From positions 1 through 64,000 of the forward strand of contig SUVQ01000002.1 of the NCBI GenBank assembly GCA_015061905.1: a DNA stretch of 64,000 bases. The letters are read 5' to 3'. The position numbers and the translations under genes were made by a program. This document shows positions 15,857-24,822 of the stretch, one piece after another (the first letter of the stretch is position 1; every line of letters starts with the position of its first letter). Under the pieces are notes generated by a model, which saw only the letters and a program-made list of their open reading frames with translations, made no database searches and was not told where the DNA came from. This DNA is from Verrucomicrobiota bacterium. GTDB lineage: Bacteria > Verrucomicrobiota > Verrucomicrobiia > Opitutales > UBA953.

Positions 15857-16429
15857 TTAAATCCTTTCAACTGCGATTTTTGCCGCTTTTTCAGCAGCAG
15901 CGGTTAATTCCGCGTTCCCGGGTAAAACATCCGGATGCGGTTTGTGCGTTACGCTTTTGAGCAGGACAAATGCCGGCTCCGTTGCCTCGCCGTCAATAAT
16001 GCGCCACAGCATCGGCTTCCCGCGCCGGGAACGCACGTATTGTAAGTCTGCGCGCTGGCTAAGGCGCGAGCTCTGCTCCCGCGATACGGCTTTCGCCCAG
16101 TCTGTAATCGGCACGGCAATGCTTTTTGCAAGAACGGGGCGCACCGTGCCGCCCGTCAGCTTGTGCGCCATTTGATACGACGCCACCGTTACCGCACCGC
16201 GCGAGCCGTCCGGAGACACTTCGGAACCCGTCTTTGCTTCGCCCTCTCGGCGGTAAAAATTCGATTGCGGGGAGCGGCTTGAATTGAGCCACATAAAATT
16301 ACGCCGCACCAACTGCGCCGCTTCGCCGACAATGAGAGACATCGCTCTGCGGACAAACCCGCCGGAAACACGCCCAAGCAACGCTTCCGCGCCGGAAAAA
16401 TCCACACGCGCCGAAACAAGCCTGCTCAT
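15857..16429 (-). CDS. Mu gpG-like virion morphogenesis / tail completion protein
   Basis: The start at 16429 has GGAG 11 nt upstream, giving 190 residues. Features of the phage virion morphogenesis family include an N-terminal SARVDFSGAEALLGRV and a basic middle with NFYRREGEAKTGS. The region around AYQMAHKLTGG-like text (here YQMAHKLTGGTVRPVL) is typical. It acts at the head-tail junction. A 120-bp gap with two hairpins precedes it. Confidence 0.7.
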   Translation of the reverse strand: MSRLVSARVDFSGAEALLGRVSGGFVRRAMSLIVGEAAQLVRRNFMWLNSSRSPQSNFYRREGEAKTGSEVSPDGSRGAVTVASYQMAHKLTGGTVRPVLAKSIAVPITDWAKAVSREQSSRLSQRADLQYVRSRRGKPMLWRIIDGEATEPAFVLLKSVTHKPHPDVLPGNAELTAAAEKAAKIAVERI

Positions 16430-16452
16430 CGGCAAGCTCCTTTCCCCGGTCG

Positions 16453-16518
16453 GTTTAAACTCTTCGGCGTTGTCATGCCGAAGAGTTTAAACAAAAAGAG
16501 CGTCCGAGGTTCGGACGC
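16453..16518. other. Two perfect hairpins in the head-tail gene gap
   Basis: A 16-bp perfect inverted repeat (16453-16468 with 16477-16492, loop 8 nt) is followed by an 8-bp one (GCGTCCGA 16500-16507, TCGGACGC 16511-16518, loop 3 nt). Neither is followed by a T run on the leftward strand, so attenuation or RNA processing is as likely as termination. A heptad repeat follows at about 16546-16574. Confidence 0.7.
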
Positions 16519-16555
16519 CCTGCACGGAATGACGTTTTTTTTGAAAGATTAGAGC

Positions 16556-17164
16556 TTAATGCTTAGAGCTTAAAGGAACGAAGCCGCGGAAGCGGATTTT
16601 TTGGTTCGCAACATCATCGGAGCTGTAAACGAAAAACTCTCCGGCGGAGGTTTTGCGGGAAGCGGAAAAGCCCCACTCGCCGAGAGCCTTGACATTTGTC
16701 GGCTCTTCCAAGACAAAGCGGCAAATCTTTTCTTCGTCCGGCTTCAAGCCGGAAAAATCAAAACGGTCCCCGGGATCAAAGAAAACAAGCACCTTATCCG
16801 CCATCACGTGGAGGGCAACGCTCGGTGCGTTTTGCCAGTCGTGTTCAAGCTTCTGCACGGGATCAACCACTACGACCGCGTTCCCGCAGACGGCAATGCG
16901 TTCTTCGCCGAAACGTTTGCGTAGCTGTGCGAGCAATTCCTCGCGGATTCTTGCATCTTTCGGAAGCGTCGAAGCCAAGCCCGTGTTTGAGTAGCTTTTC
17001 TTCTTTCCTTCGGCGACCGTCAGGTTGTAGCGAGGGCGCGGATACTGCGAGTTGATATAGCGGCAAAGCTCCACAACCTCTTCGGACGTTCCCGCCTTAA
17101 GCGTTATCGCGTCGTCCATGAGATTGGCGTAAATCCTATCTTTCGTCTCTTGCGTGAGCTCCAT
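16556..17164 (-). CDS. Hypothetical phage head-completion protein, 202 aa
   Basis: A soluble alpha/beta protein with an N-terminal helix (MELTQETKDRIYANLMDDAI), then NAVVVVDPVQKLEHDWQNAP. It ends with FRGFVPLSSKH. The start overlaps the MuF stop region by one base. I do not recognise it. Position between MuF and the gpG-like gene suggests a connector or minor head role. Confidence 0.65.
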   Translation of the reverse strand: MELTQETKDRIYANLMDDAITLKAGTSEEVVELCRYINSQYPRPRYNLTVAEGKKKSYSNTGLASTLPKDARIREELLAQLRKRFGEERIAVCGNAVVVVDPVQKLEHDWQNAPSVALHVMADKVLVFFDPGDRFDFSGLKPDEEKICRFVLEEPTNVKALGEWGFSASRKTSAGEFFVYSSDDVANQKIRFRGFVPLSSKH

Positions 17165-18504
17165 TATTTACCCCTCATTCTAACGACTTTTCGCAATAGG
17201 TCAAAGGCTCTTTTTCCGTAGCCTTCAATATCGTTCCCGCAAAGATAATAGGCGACGACTTCGCTTAAAAACTCAAACCTATCCTCTTCCGTGTCCGAAG
17301 CGAGCGGCGGGCGGCGTCCGCCTTTGTAGCCTTTGGCTTTCCGGATGTATCCGCGCCACATCTTATTGAGCTCGTCGAACAGCTTCGGATTCGTCTCGAT
17401 TTCCCAGTTAAACATATGGACAACCTCGTGTATCGGCGTAGTGAGCCCGCCGTTTTTGTCGAAGGCATCAAGCGAGAGGCGCATCGCGCCCGTTTTTAAA
17501 TCAATTTCTCCGGCGTAAGTGCCTCGTCGGTCTTTGAGTTTATCCACAATTTCGATGCGCGAAACGCCCGCCGCATCGAGCAAGCCGGACTGCTTTGCAA
17601 ACGCCATCGACTGCGCCACGGCGCGCGCCTGCGCATCACTTGCGAGCGCAATCTCCGCCGGTCGATTTTTGCCGAGAAGCTCAGAAATGTATTTGCGTGC
17701 CTGCCCAACCGTTGCCGCCTTGGAAAGCGGCTCAGGCATCACAATGCTTTTGTCAATCGCGTGCGACGGGAGCTGAGGATTTTTAGGCACTTCCGCCGAA
17801 CCCTGGAACGAAACCGGCTCTCCCGCAGGGCGCTCTCCCGGCTTAATCACGCCAAGGCGTTCCGCTTCGGTAATACTGATTTCGCTAAGCCCCATTCCGG
17901 AGTTAAAGTCAAAGGGCGGCGTAGGCGAGCCGAAACGGGAAATCTTTTGCCACACGGGATCGTCGCGCAGGGCAATCATGCGCCCCGCATAAAGTTTTCC
18001 GCCGGCATCACGCCAGCGTTCCCGCCAGTCGCGCGGTGCCATGCGAGCTTCTTTGCGCACCAATTCCAGGGCGGGATACGCCCACGCGTGATCCGGGTCG
18101 CTCCCGCGCGCAAGCAGGATTTCCGCATCCATGCGCTCCCGCTGAAAATCATAAATCAAGCCGAGGCGGCGCGAGGACGTGATGTCTTCGAGGCTCTTTC
18201 CGGGCACGGGCGTTATCGGCGCAATCCCCATCGCCTCGCGCATCCGCGTAATAAAGTCCGCGCGCCCCAGCCCGCGCTTGTCCGCCGCCGCTCCCGCAAT
18301 GTAGCTCTGCATGCGCTCCAAAAGCTTTGCGTCCGAGACTTTCGCCGAGAAAAACGCCGCATCGTTGATATCCGCCGAGATGCGTTCCCGCTGCGCCGTC
18401 GAAAGCCCGCTCGCATCGATACGCTTTGACAAAAAACGCCGCGTGTCCTGCCCGCGAAACTCGACGCGGACGGCATTCGCAAAAACCAAATACGCCTTAA
18501 GCAC
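17164..18504 (-). CDS. MuF-type minor head protein with C-terminal HExxH metallopeptidase-like domain
   Basis: 446 residues. The middle part (about 120-230) has the MuF/SPP1 gp7 signature: helical ARMAPRDWRERWRDAGGKLY, then FNSGMGLSEISITEAERLGV. The C-terminal part carries HEVVHMFNWE at 359-368, a zinc HExxH motif, with a later SEVVAYYL supplying a candidate third Glu ligand (E415). MuF proteins in temperate phages often carry variable C-terminal toxin or enzyme domains delivered with DNA. Here it may be an injected protease. A degenerate, inactive motif is possible but the Zn ligands look intact. Confidence 0.8.
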   Translation of the reverse strand: MLKAYLVFANAVRVEFRGQDTRRFLSKRIDASGLSTAQRERISADINDAAFFSAKVSDAKLLERMQSYIAGAAADKRGLGRADFITRMREAMGIAPITPVPGKSLEDITSSRRLGLIYDFQRERMDAEILLARGSDPDHAWAYPALELVRKEARMAPRDWRERWRDAGGKLYAGRMIALRDDPVWQKISRFGSPTPPFDFNSGMGLSEISITEAERLGVIKPGERPAGEPVSFQGSAEVPKNPQLPSHAIDKSIVMPEPLSKAATVGQARKYISELLGKNRPAEIALASDAQARAVAQSMAFAKQSGLLDAAGVSRIEIVDKLKDRRGTYAGEIDLKTGAMRLSLDAFDKNGGLTTPIHEVVHMFNWEIETNPKLFDELNKMWRGYIRKAKGYKGGRRPPLASDTEEDRFEFLSEVVAYYLCGNDIEGYGKRAFDLLRKVVRMRGK

Positions 18505-18517
18505 GCCTCTTTAAGCT

Positions 18518-20080
18518 TTAAGCCTTAATCTTTAAACTTTCCTCCAGGGCTTGCGCGACGTCGTCGCGAGAAAGCACTTTTTCGGCAAGCGCGGGGAAAC
18601 GCCGCTTAAACTCCTTGAGAAGCTTCGTAAATTCCTCTTCGCTTTCAGCGGATTCAAGCCGCGCGAGAAACTCTTCCACCCGGGAATACTGCGCACGCTC
18701 GCTTTCGCGCAAATTCAGCCTTCGGGCGGCTTGCGCGAGCGAATCCGATACTTCATTCGCAAACGGAAGCCCAGCCCCTGAAAACGGCATTTCCGCGCTT
18801 TCCGTGCGCTTTAAAATTTTGTCTCCCTCGGCGATTGCCGGAATGCCGAATTTAGCCCGGACATAATTTTCCGGGAGTTCGAGCCCCATCTCGTAGGCGG
18901 CTTTGAGCGTATTGATTTCGGCGGTACGCTCCATTTCGTCGTTGCGCACAAATCGGAAATACGCGAGAGGGCGCACATCCTCGCCGAAAACGAGCTTTAA
19001 AAACGTGTTTCCGATCTGCGCATTAAGCACGCCCTCGACAAACTGCATGTCGGACTCCGCGATCGCGCCCATTTCTTCGCTTTGCGGGTTTGAGCCGGCG
19101 GAATCTCCCGCCTGCGAAAGCGTAGAGAGGTCGCCGCCGCGCCAAAGTGAAATCAGCGTTCGGTCGAGATACTCGATCATCTCTTTGTGCGGCGATCCGG
19201 TCTGCGCAAGCCCGTTTTGGACAACGACGTCGACATCTTTCCCGATAACGCCGCCGAAACGATTTTTCGCATTTCGGACAAGGTTTTCCAACGCTTTCCA
19301 CTCCGCCGAGCCGTAGCTTGCCGAGGTTTTTCCGAAAACAAACGGCACGGCAAAGGTTTCGACCGTCACCGCCCAATCTTCGAGCGGTGTCATTTTTAGC
19401 ATAAACAGCAGGAGCGTGGGGAGCGCGAGCGGCTCGCCCGGAGCGCAGGCAACAACCCACCCGCGCGGATCGAGCTTGTCCCCGCGCAGCATGGACGAGT
19501 TCGACGTGATGATGCGCAGTTCCCGCGTCGTCGCCTCAAAAAATCGCAACGGGCAGTGTATCGTTTTTGCGTGATACGTCCGCTCGCCTTTCGCCGTTGT
19601 CGCCGGAGTCCACTCAATTTCGGCGGCGGCATACTTAAACGCCTGCGCCTGCACGAGCTGGAAAATGAGCGTCTCAATGCCGCAACGCATGTCCGTTGCC
19701 GTTGCGGACGAGGCGACGAGCGTTTTGTAAAAATCATCGAGAAAATCCGCCTGCCGCTTGGCTTCCTCGGAATCGTCGACCGTGGCAATCTCCCAGTCCT
19801 TTCCGGACACGGCACGCCAACGCTTCGGAGCGACCGTGCCGACGATGCCGTCGTAAGCGATCACGCGCTCCATCGTGGGGGCGCACTGCGGGAAATAGCC
19901 CAGCTCGAAATTACGCAACATTGCGCCGTAATCGCGCGGCGTGAGGCTTGCCCAGCGCGATGAATACATCATCCGCGATTGGCGTTCCGCCATTTCGGCG
20001 GCATTTTGCGCCGGGCGATCCGTGATCTCTACGGGCATCGTCCCCGGGTTCGGCTTGGTTGTCGGAATGATTGCGTCCAT
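18518..20080 (-). CDS. Portal protein (Mu gp29/DUF935 family)
   Basis: 520 residues. The portal core is recognisable by SSSRWASLTPRDYGAML-like N-terminal text (YSSRWASLTPRDYGAMLRNF), the KPNPGTMPVEI linker and the long wing/stem region SLWRGGDLSTLSQAGDSAG. That last stretch matches DUF935 portals of Mu-like phages. The C-terminal 80 residues are charged and helical (RESERAQYSRVEEFLARLES). The dodecameric portal forms the DNA gate of the procapsid. It follows the terminase gene as in Mu. Confidence 0.88.
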   Translation of the reverse strand: MDAIIPTTKPNPGTMPVEITDRPAQNAAEMAERQSRMMYSSRWASLTPRDYGAMLRNFELGYFPQCAPTMERVIAYDGIVGTVAPKRWRAVSGKDWEIATVDDSEEAKRQADFLDDFYKTLVASSATATDMRCGIETLIFQLVQAQAFKYAAAEIEWTPATTAKGERTYHAKTIHCPLRFFEATTRELRIITSNSSMLRGDKLDPRGWVVACAPGEPLALPTLLLFMLKMTPLEDWAVTVETFAVPFVFGKTSASYGSAEWKALENLVRNAKNRFGGVIGKDVDVVVQNGLAQTGSPHKEMIEYLDRTLISLWRGGDLSTLSQAGDSAGSNPQSEEMGAIAESDMQFVEGVLNAQIGNTFLKLVFGEDVRPLAYFRFVRNDEMERTAEINTLKAAYEMGLELPENYVRAKFGIPAIAEGDKILKRTESAEMPFSGAGLPFANEVSDSLAQAARRLNLRESERAQYSRVEEFLARLESAESEEEFTKLLKEFKRRFPALAEKVLSRDDVAQALEESLKIKA

Positions 20081-20095
20081 TTTTTTAACTAAAAA

Positions 20096-21490
20096 TTAAT
20101 GCCAGGCGGAGTATTTGTTGCCGGCAAGCCCGGCGGAAAGAACATCCACCGGAGCAACGAGACTTGAACCCGCGCCTTCGTCTCCGGCGGCGAGTGCGAG
20201 CGCGAGTGCGGTTGCGCGGTCGGAGTGCCCGTCCTGATTGCGCGCTGCTAAAAACCGAATCGATCCGGAAACGGATGTCACCTTTTGCATCGCGTGCAAG
20301 TCTTCGCGAAGCTCTCGATAAATCGGAACGCGGACGATGCGCTCCTCAAACGCCGCGCGCATGCGCAAAAAGATGCGATTTTTCAGCGCCGGAGTAAACG
20401 TGCACGCGTCCACACGCCATGCGCCGAACTCTTTTTGCAAATCTTCCGCAAGGTTCATTCCGAGCCCGGTCGCGTCAATCGCGCAGCGCACGACGGCACG
20501 GCGGGAAAGCAGCGAGCGCAGCACTTCTTTTTGCGCGGAAAACTCCGTTTTTGCGAGCTCGATGATGCCGCGCGTCCAAAACACGTCGCCTAATTTTTCA
20601 AGAATGTAAATGACGGTTAAATCCCTGCGGCGACCGATGTCCACGCCGAGATAAAATTGTCCGTCGCCGTTAAGCCGGGAAAAATCAAAGTCCTTTTGCG
20701 CTTCTTCACTTTCGCAAGAGGCGATGAGGTCGTAGGGCAAAAGCACGCTCTGATTATCGATAAACTTGCACTCAAATTCCTGCGCCCATCCGTCCTCGTC
20801 GGCAACCATCTCGCGGAGTTCATCGAGGTCGAGCGTGATTCCGCGCTCGACTTTCCACGCGGCGGCAGCGGTGTAAATGTCCACCATTGAGCAGAGCCAT
20901 TTGGAGTTTTTTTTGGCGTGATTGTCGCGCCACAGCTCGTATCCCTTACGGTCGCGGCCGTTCGGCGTGGTCGTGATGATAATCGGCTTAAAAAAGCCCG
21001 CGAGCGGATTGGTAATCGTTGGGACGAGCGATCTCCACACTTCCTTTTGGTCGTCAAAAAATTCAAACTCATCCAGCGTTACGCCACCGGAAAAACCGCG
21101 CACGGTTTCCGGCTTTCCGGGCACGGCGACAATCGTCGAGCCGTTAGAGAGGCGAATTGACTTCGCCAAAATCAAAGACTCATCGTTCCCGTCCCGCTCG
21201 TGGACGGTTTCCTCGTCGGCAACAGCGAGATCAAAGGCCTTTACCCACATTTTCGTTTTTTCGAGGTGCGCTAAAGCCTGACGCTCGGAGGGCGCGGCAA
21301 TCACGTGAGTGTATCCCGGCTGCTTCTGCGCAAGCGCCATCTCAACGAAGCCGCCCATGTGCGATTTGCCCGTTTGCCGCGACCAAATACCGAGGAAAAA
21401 ACGCCTGCGAAACGACACAATCTCCCGCGCCACCTCGCGCTGGTAGCTCAGCAGATAATCCGAAAAATTGATGCCGAAAGCCTTCGCCAT
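20096..21490 (-). CDS. Terminase large subunit (Mu gp28-like)
   Basis: 464 residues. The Walker A-type site is GIWSRQTGKSHMGGF at about residues 34-48 and Walker B is GGVTLDEFEFF at about 136-145. The RNase H-fold nuclease starts with YLGVDIGRRRDLT in the second half, giving the first catalytic Asp. It powers packaging and cuts the packaged DNA. The gene sits just after the small subunit, with 1 bp between them. Confidence 0.93.
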   Translation of the reverse strand: MAKAFGINFSDYLLSYQREVAREIVSFRRRFFLGIWSRQTGKSHMGGFVEMALAQKQPGYTHVIAAPSERQALAHLEKTKMWVKAFDLAVADEETVHERDGNDESLILAKSIRLSNGSTIVAVPGKPETVRGFSGGVTLDEFEFFDDQKEVWRSLVPTITNPLAGFFKPIIITTTPNGRDRKGYELWRDNHAKKNSKWLCSMVDIYTAAAAWKVERGITLDLDELREMVADEDGWAQEFECKFIDNQSVLLPYDLIASCESEEAQKDFDFSRLNGDGQFYLGVDIGRRRDLTVIYILEKLGDVFWTRGIIELAKTEFSAQKEVLRSLLSRRAVVRCAIDATGLGMNLAEDLQKEFGAWRVDACTFTPALKNRIFLRMRAAFEERIVRVPIYRELREDLHAMQKVTSVSGSIRFLAARNQDGHSDRATALALALAAGDEGAGSSLVAPVDVLSAGLAGNKYSAWH

Positions 21491-21491
21491 G

Positions 21492-22007
21492 TCACATTCC
21501 GAGCATACGGTTGATCTCTTCCCGGATCTTTGCAGGATCGCGCTTATCCTTGGGCTCTTCGCCCATTCCGGCGCGTCGCTCGATTACGGCGACACGCCGC
21601 TCGGACAATTTGATTTTGCGCCCCTCGTTAACGAGGCGCACCAATGCTGCCACGACTTCGTGGTCGGCATTTTCTGCGAGCACATCGAGCGCGCGTTCCT
21701 TGGCGAGGTTCTCTATTGCTTCTTCGACCGTCCCCGCGTCGCCTCCCGCCTTGTAAGCCTCAATTACGCGGCGAGCCACGTCGAGATTCGTTTGCGCACG
21801 GCGCACGATGGTTTCCGCGCGCAGCCAATTCCCAACGGCGGTCGCGGAAATTTTAAGTCCGTCTTTTTCGCGGATGATTTGCGCGAGCTTTTCCGTCGGC
21901 GTCTTTTCGGCAAGCGCAAAAATCGCGTCCCGTCGCGCCGGAGTAAGCAAATTCATTTTGCAATCCGCGCGCATCTTGCGCGCTCCGATACCCTTTCTCG
22001 CCGTCAT
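21492..22007 (-). CDS. Terminase small subunit (Mu gp27/DUF3486-like)
   Basis: 171 residues. A basic N-terminus is followed by an HTH (TPTEKLAQIIREKDGLKISA) and then a helical region (NLDVARRVIEAYKAGGD). The C-terminus ends with RDPAKIREEINRMLGM. This resembles the DUF3486 small terminase family, which recognises the packaging site. Order next to gp28-like and gp29-like genes is the Mu order. Confidence 0.8.
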   Translation of the reverse strand: MTARKGIGARKMRADCKMNLLTPARRDAIFALAEKTPTEKLAQIIREKDGLKISATAVGNWLRAETIVRRAQTNLDVARRVIEAYKAGGDAGTVEEAIENLAKERALDVLAENADHEVVAALVRLVNEGRKIKLSERRVAVIERRAGMGEEPKDKRDPAKIREEINRMLGM

Positions 22008-22011
22008 AAAA

Positions 22012-22266
22012 TCAAAAACCCTCCTCCTCTAAAAAATCGATTCCGTCCGGAGCGACGCGTAAGCGCATCGTTGCCGACACCTTCGACTTCCGCGCCAGCA
22101 AAAAACCGCGATCAAGCAAATACGCGACGCTTTCATCGATTCTTTTTTCCGATATGCGCTTGTCTTCCGTGCGTATCTGCGCGCGGATACATGCCTCCGT
22201 CGTTCCCGCCGCACCGTTGACGCGAACGATGCGCAAAATCAAAATCCTAAGTTCGTCCGTGCTCAT
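22012..22266 (-). CDS. Small winged-helix-like phage protein, 84 aa
   Basis: An N-terminal helix (MSTDELRILILRIVRVNG) is followed by an HTH-like segment (ACIRAQIRTEDKRISEKRID) and a beta wing (KVSATMRLRVAPDGI). This suggests a small winged-helix DNA-binding protein. Mu-like phages keep small genes of this kind before the terminase. It overlaps the upstream gene by 4 bp. Function not known. Confidence 0.65.
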   Translation of the reverse strand: MSTDELRILILRIVRVNGAAGTTEACIRAQIRTEDKRISEKRIDESVAYLLDRGFLLARKSKVSATMRLRVAPDGIDFLEEEGF

Positions 22267-22652
22267 TTCCGCAAGTGTGATTCGATGCTTTCTAAGCGGT
22301 TTTCAAAGCCGCGGAACACGTCCGCCGTCGACTTCCTCATGACTTCCGCGGCGTTGAGAAAATTCTTGTTTTGTTGACGCACAGCCTCCTCCAATCGCGA
22401 AACGGCCTCACGCGTGTCCGCCATATTTGCGGACAGGCGCTCCCGGAACTCGTCGCTGCGCTCCTGCATCGCCGTCATGCGAGACTCAAACTCTTTGCGC
22501 GTGACCGCTTTTTTGTCGCCGTCGGCATCGGGTTTGTTGTTTTTCGGCGGAAAAAATTCGCGCCAGATGCGCACTGCGGTGTGCACGACGACAAGCATCG
22601 CCGCGATACTGCCGAAAACGGCAAAAAACTGTTCCGGTGTGGGCGTGGGCAT
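22263..22652 (-). CDS. DUF2730-like membrane-anchored coiled-coil protein (Mu gp25-like)
   Basis: 129 residues: one N-terminal membrane helix (EQFFAVFGSIAAMLVVVHTA), a basic-acidic linker, and a coiled coil to the end (RLEEAVRQQNKNFLN, ENRLESIESHLRK). Mu gp25/DUF2730 proteins share this layout and lie upstream of the terminase genes. The role is unknown. Confidence 0.65.
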   Translation of the reverse strand: MPTPTPEQFFAVFGSIAAMLVVVHTAVRIWREFFPPKNNKPDADGDKKAVTRKEFESRMTAMQERSDEFRERLSANMADTREAVSRLEEAVRQQNKNFLNAAEVMRKSTADVFRGFENRLESIESHLRK

Positions 22653-22701
22653 TTTTTTTTGAAAAAAGAAGAAAGATTAAAGCTTAAAGATTAAAGACGG
22701 G

Positions 22702-23160
22702 TTAAAAACGCCAGTTGCGCCGGTCCATGCGTGTGCAGCCCCCGATGGCGACACTCGCTCCGTTGTTAGCGGCATTGCTTACCGCCCCCGTTCCCGGATT
22801 TTCAACCGGGATCGCGCAGGTGCGCAACTTATCCAGCGTATCCCGCGCCTTAATCCATGCGTTGTAACGCGGATCTTTGCTTGCCTCGATCGGCATGCCG
22901 ACACGCGTGCCGACGTGGTAAGCCACCATCGAGATCGCGTCGTTAAGCAGGCTGTGCGGGATGCGTGACGGATTCGGATCGAGCGTATTTTTTTCACAGG
23001 CGGCAATTGCCGCGCGCATCTCCGCCAAAACGGCGTCGATGATCTCCTGCAGCAGATCCTGCCCGGGCTCGTGCGTGTCTTTGTCAAAGGTCAAAATCGC
23101 CTGATATTCCTTCGGCGACATGCGCGGTATCACCCGCGCCTTTGTCAATTCGATCCACAT
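22702..23160 (-). CDS. Mu gp36-like (DUF1320-type) protein
   Basis: 152 residues with the mostly helical layout of DUF1320: LLQEIIDAVLAEMRAAIAAC, then LLNDAISMVAYHVGTRVGMP, and a conserved Tyr/Asn stretch KDPRYNAWIKARDTLDKL. In Mu-like phages gp36 follows the capsid genes and helps build the head-tail connector. It is flanked on both sides by heptad-repeat gaps. Confidence 0.7.
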   Translation of the reverse strand: MWIELTKARVIPRMSPKEYQAILTFDKDTHEPGQDLLQEIIDAVLAEMRAAIAACEKNTLDPNPSRIPHSLLNDAISMVAYHVGTRVGMPIEASKDPRYNAWIKARDTLDKLRTCAIPVENPGTGAVSNAANNGASVAIGGCTRMDRRNWRF

Positions 23161-23250
23161 GGTTTTTTTTGAAAGTTGAGGGCTTAATGCTTAAAGCTTA
23201 AAGAAGACGAAAGGATGCCTCTTTAAGCTTTAAGCTCTAAGCTCTAAGCT

Positions 23251-24207
23251 TTATTCGGTCACGGTGATGACGTTTGCGCCCGCGGTCGAGGTAACCTGCA
23301 AGCCCTGCTTGGTGTAAACCGTGATGAGCGTCTTGCGTCCCTGCGCGTGCGGAGATTCGTAAACCGTAAACCCTGCGCCCGAGCGGAACACCTTCATGTT
23401 CGACGCGTCCTCCGTGGACGTTCCCGAAGAATAGGCGAGGTAAATCTTGTCGTTGATAATAAGCGGGAACGAGCCGTCCGCCGCCGCTTGGCGACCGTTC
23501 GGGACGAGCACGTCCACTCCGTAGCGGCTGCCGAACTCCGACGGCGATTTCGGAGCGGCAAGAGCGCCCGCCGTGAGCTTGGATTCCACGCCCGACATAT
23601 ACAGATTCCACGCCTTCGCGCCGATGAGCGCCGTGTTGGGCGTCACGACCTCCGAGGCGAGGATGTCGCGGACCACCGCGCCCAAATCCTGAGTCCCGAC
23701 GGAGACCTCCGTGTCCGTAGCAAACAAATCAAACAGTTCGAGTGTGCGAATAAACGTGGCGCGCTCGATCACGTTAATCAGTTTGCGGACGAGCGCCTCT
23801 TTGTAATTGGTGATGCGGTTAAGATGGTCGTTTTCGACTTCGATGCAGAGCCCGATATCATCGATCAGCCCCGCGCGCTTTTCCGCCTTGTCGGAAACAG
23901 CCTTATAGTCTCCCCCGACGGCACGCTTGAGCTCGTCGTAACCCACCGTCGTCATCGACTGCGACAGCGGCCAATAACGATACTCAAACGCCCCGCTGTT
24001 TTCGACAATCGGCGCATCCGGAGCGATCATGCGGCGAGCCTGAGCGATGTTGCTCTCGCCGCTGACGCGCACGGCAAACTCCGAGAGAAATGTCGACTCG
24101 GTCCCGAGCTGGGTAATGTTCGCAAAAGCAATCTGCCCAGGACGCGCACTTTTAGTGTCTGCGGCGACCCCGCCGAAAGAATTGATAATGTCCTTAATGT
24201 TACGCAT
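23251..24207 (-). CDS. Major capsid protein
   Basis: 318 residues. Position after a decoration protein and a protease/scaffold, plus HK97-like features (an N-terminal arm, the FEYRYWPLSQSMTTVGYDEL segment, and the P-domain end KVFRSGAGFTVYESPHAQGR), mark it as the Mu T-type major head subunit. It should form the procapsid with the I-type scaffold. The stop lies beside an AGCTTAA-type heptad repeat. Confidence 0.85.
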   Translation of the reverse strand: MRNIKDIINSFGGVAADTKSARPGQIAFANITQLGTESTFLSEFAVRVSGESNIAQARRMIAPDAPIVENSGAFEYRYWPLSQSMTTVGYDELKRAVGGDYKAVSDKAEKRAGLIDDIGLCIEVENDHLNRITNYKEALVRKLINVIERATFIRTLELFDLFATDTEVSVGTQDLGAVVRDILASEVVTPNTALIGAKAWNLYMSGVESKLTAGALAAPKSPSEFGSRYGVDVLVPNGRQAAADGSFPLIINDKIYLAYSSGTSTEDASNMKVFRSGAGFTVYESPHAQGRKTLITVYTKQGLQVTSTAGANVITVTE

Positions 24208-24230
24208 TTTCTTTTTTGTCCTTTAAAAAA

Positions 24231-24623
24231 TTAAGCCTTGGGCACATAAACGAGGAACACCTCGACCGCGCCGGGATCCGCGAGCGTTACCGTCTTCGCA
24301 ACCGTGCCGACCTGCCGCGTTCCCGCAGTCGCCGTTACGGCACCGTTTTCCGCCGCGTAAACGGGCATTCCCGCCGTATACGTCCCCGCGACTGCGTTAA
24401 CAATCACGCTTCCGGGCTGATTGCCGGCAAGAGCCGCAGAGACCAGTTTGCCGCGCTCGACCGGGTCCACCAGCGTTACCAGGAGTGCCGCCGCATCGTC
24501 CGCCGCAGACGTCCACGGCACCAACTTGCCGTCGTCATCAAGCACGCACAGCGTGCCCTGTTTCGTCGTCTCATCCGCCACTTCCGCAGAGATGAGCCCC
24601 GAGATATGCGTCGCCTGATCCAT
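24231..24623 (-). CDS. Head decoration protein (DUF2190-like)
   Basis: 130 residues, beta-rich and alanine/valine-rich. It includes VDPVERGKLVSAALAGNQPG and GTYTAGMPVYAAENGAVTAT, typical of the small capsid-stabilising proteins that precede the major capsid gene. The start overlaps the stop of the 59-aa gene by one base. Confidence 0.75.
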   Translation of the reverse strand: MDQATHISGLISAEVADETTKQGTLCVLDDDGKLVPWTSAADDAAALLVTLVDPVERGKLVSAALAGNQPGSVIVNAVAGTYTAGMPVYAAENGAVTATAGTRQVGTVAKTVTLADPGAVEVFLVYVPKA

Positions 24624-24802
24624 TAGTCGCGGGCTCCTTTCTCCGCCTTTTTGGCGTCACGTGCGGCGCGAGCCGCGAATTTACGTTTGGCGATCGCACG
24701 CGCTTCCGCTGCGGGGATCCCCGCATTGGTCAGCTTGTCGGCGTGAGCCTGTTCCTCCGCCGCCGTGTCCGCCGTCTTTCGTTCGTCGTTGTTTTTAGCC
24801 AT
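24623..24802 (-). CDS. Small basic/acidic helical protein, 59 aa
   Basis: The ORF MAKNNDERKTADTAAEEQAH... ends KKAEKGARD and lies between protease and decoration genes. It overlaps the decoration start as TAATG. The sequence is all charged residues and Ala, so probably one long helix or disordered. Likely a minor head or scaffold helper; no family recognised. Confidence 0.65.
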   Translation of the reverse strand: MAKNNDERKTADTAAEEQAHADKLTNAGIPAAEARAIAKRKFAARAARDAKKAEKGARD

Positions 24803-24822
24803 CGTAGTTAACTTTTAATTAC

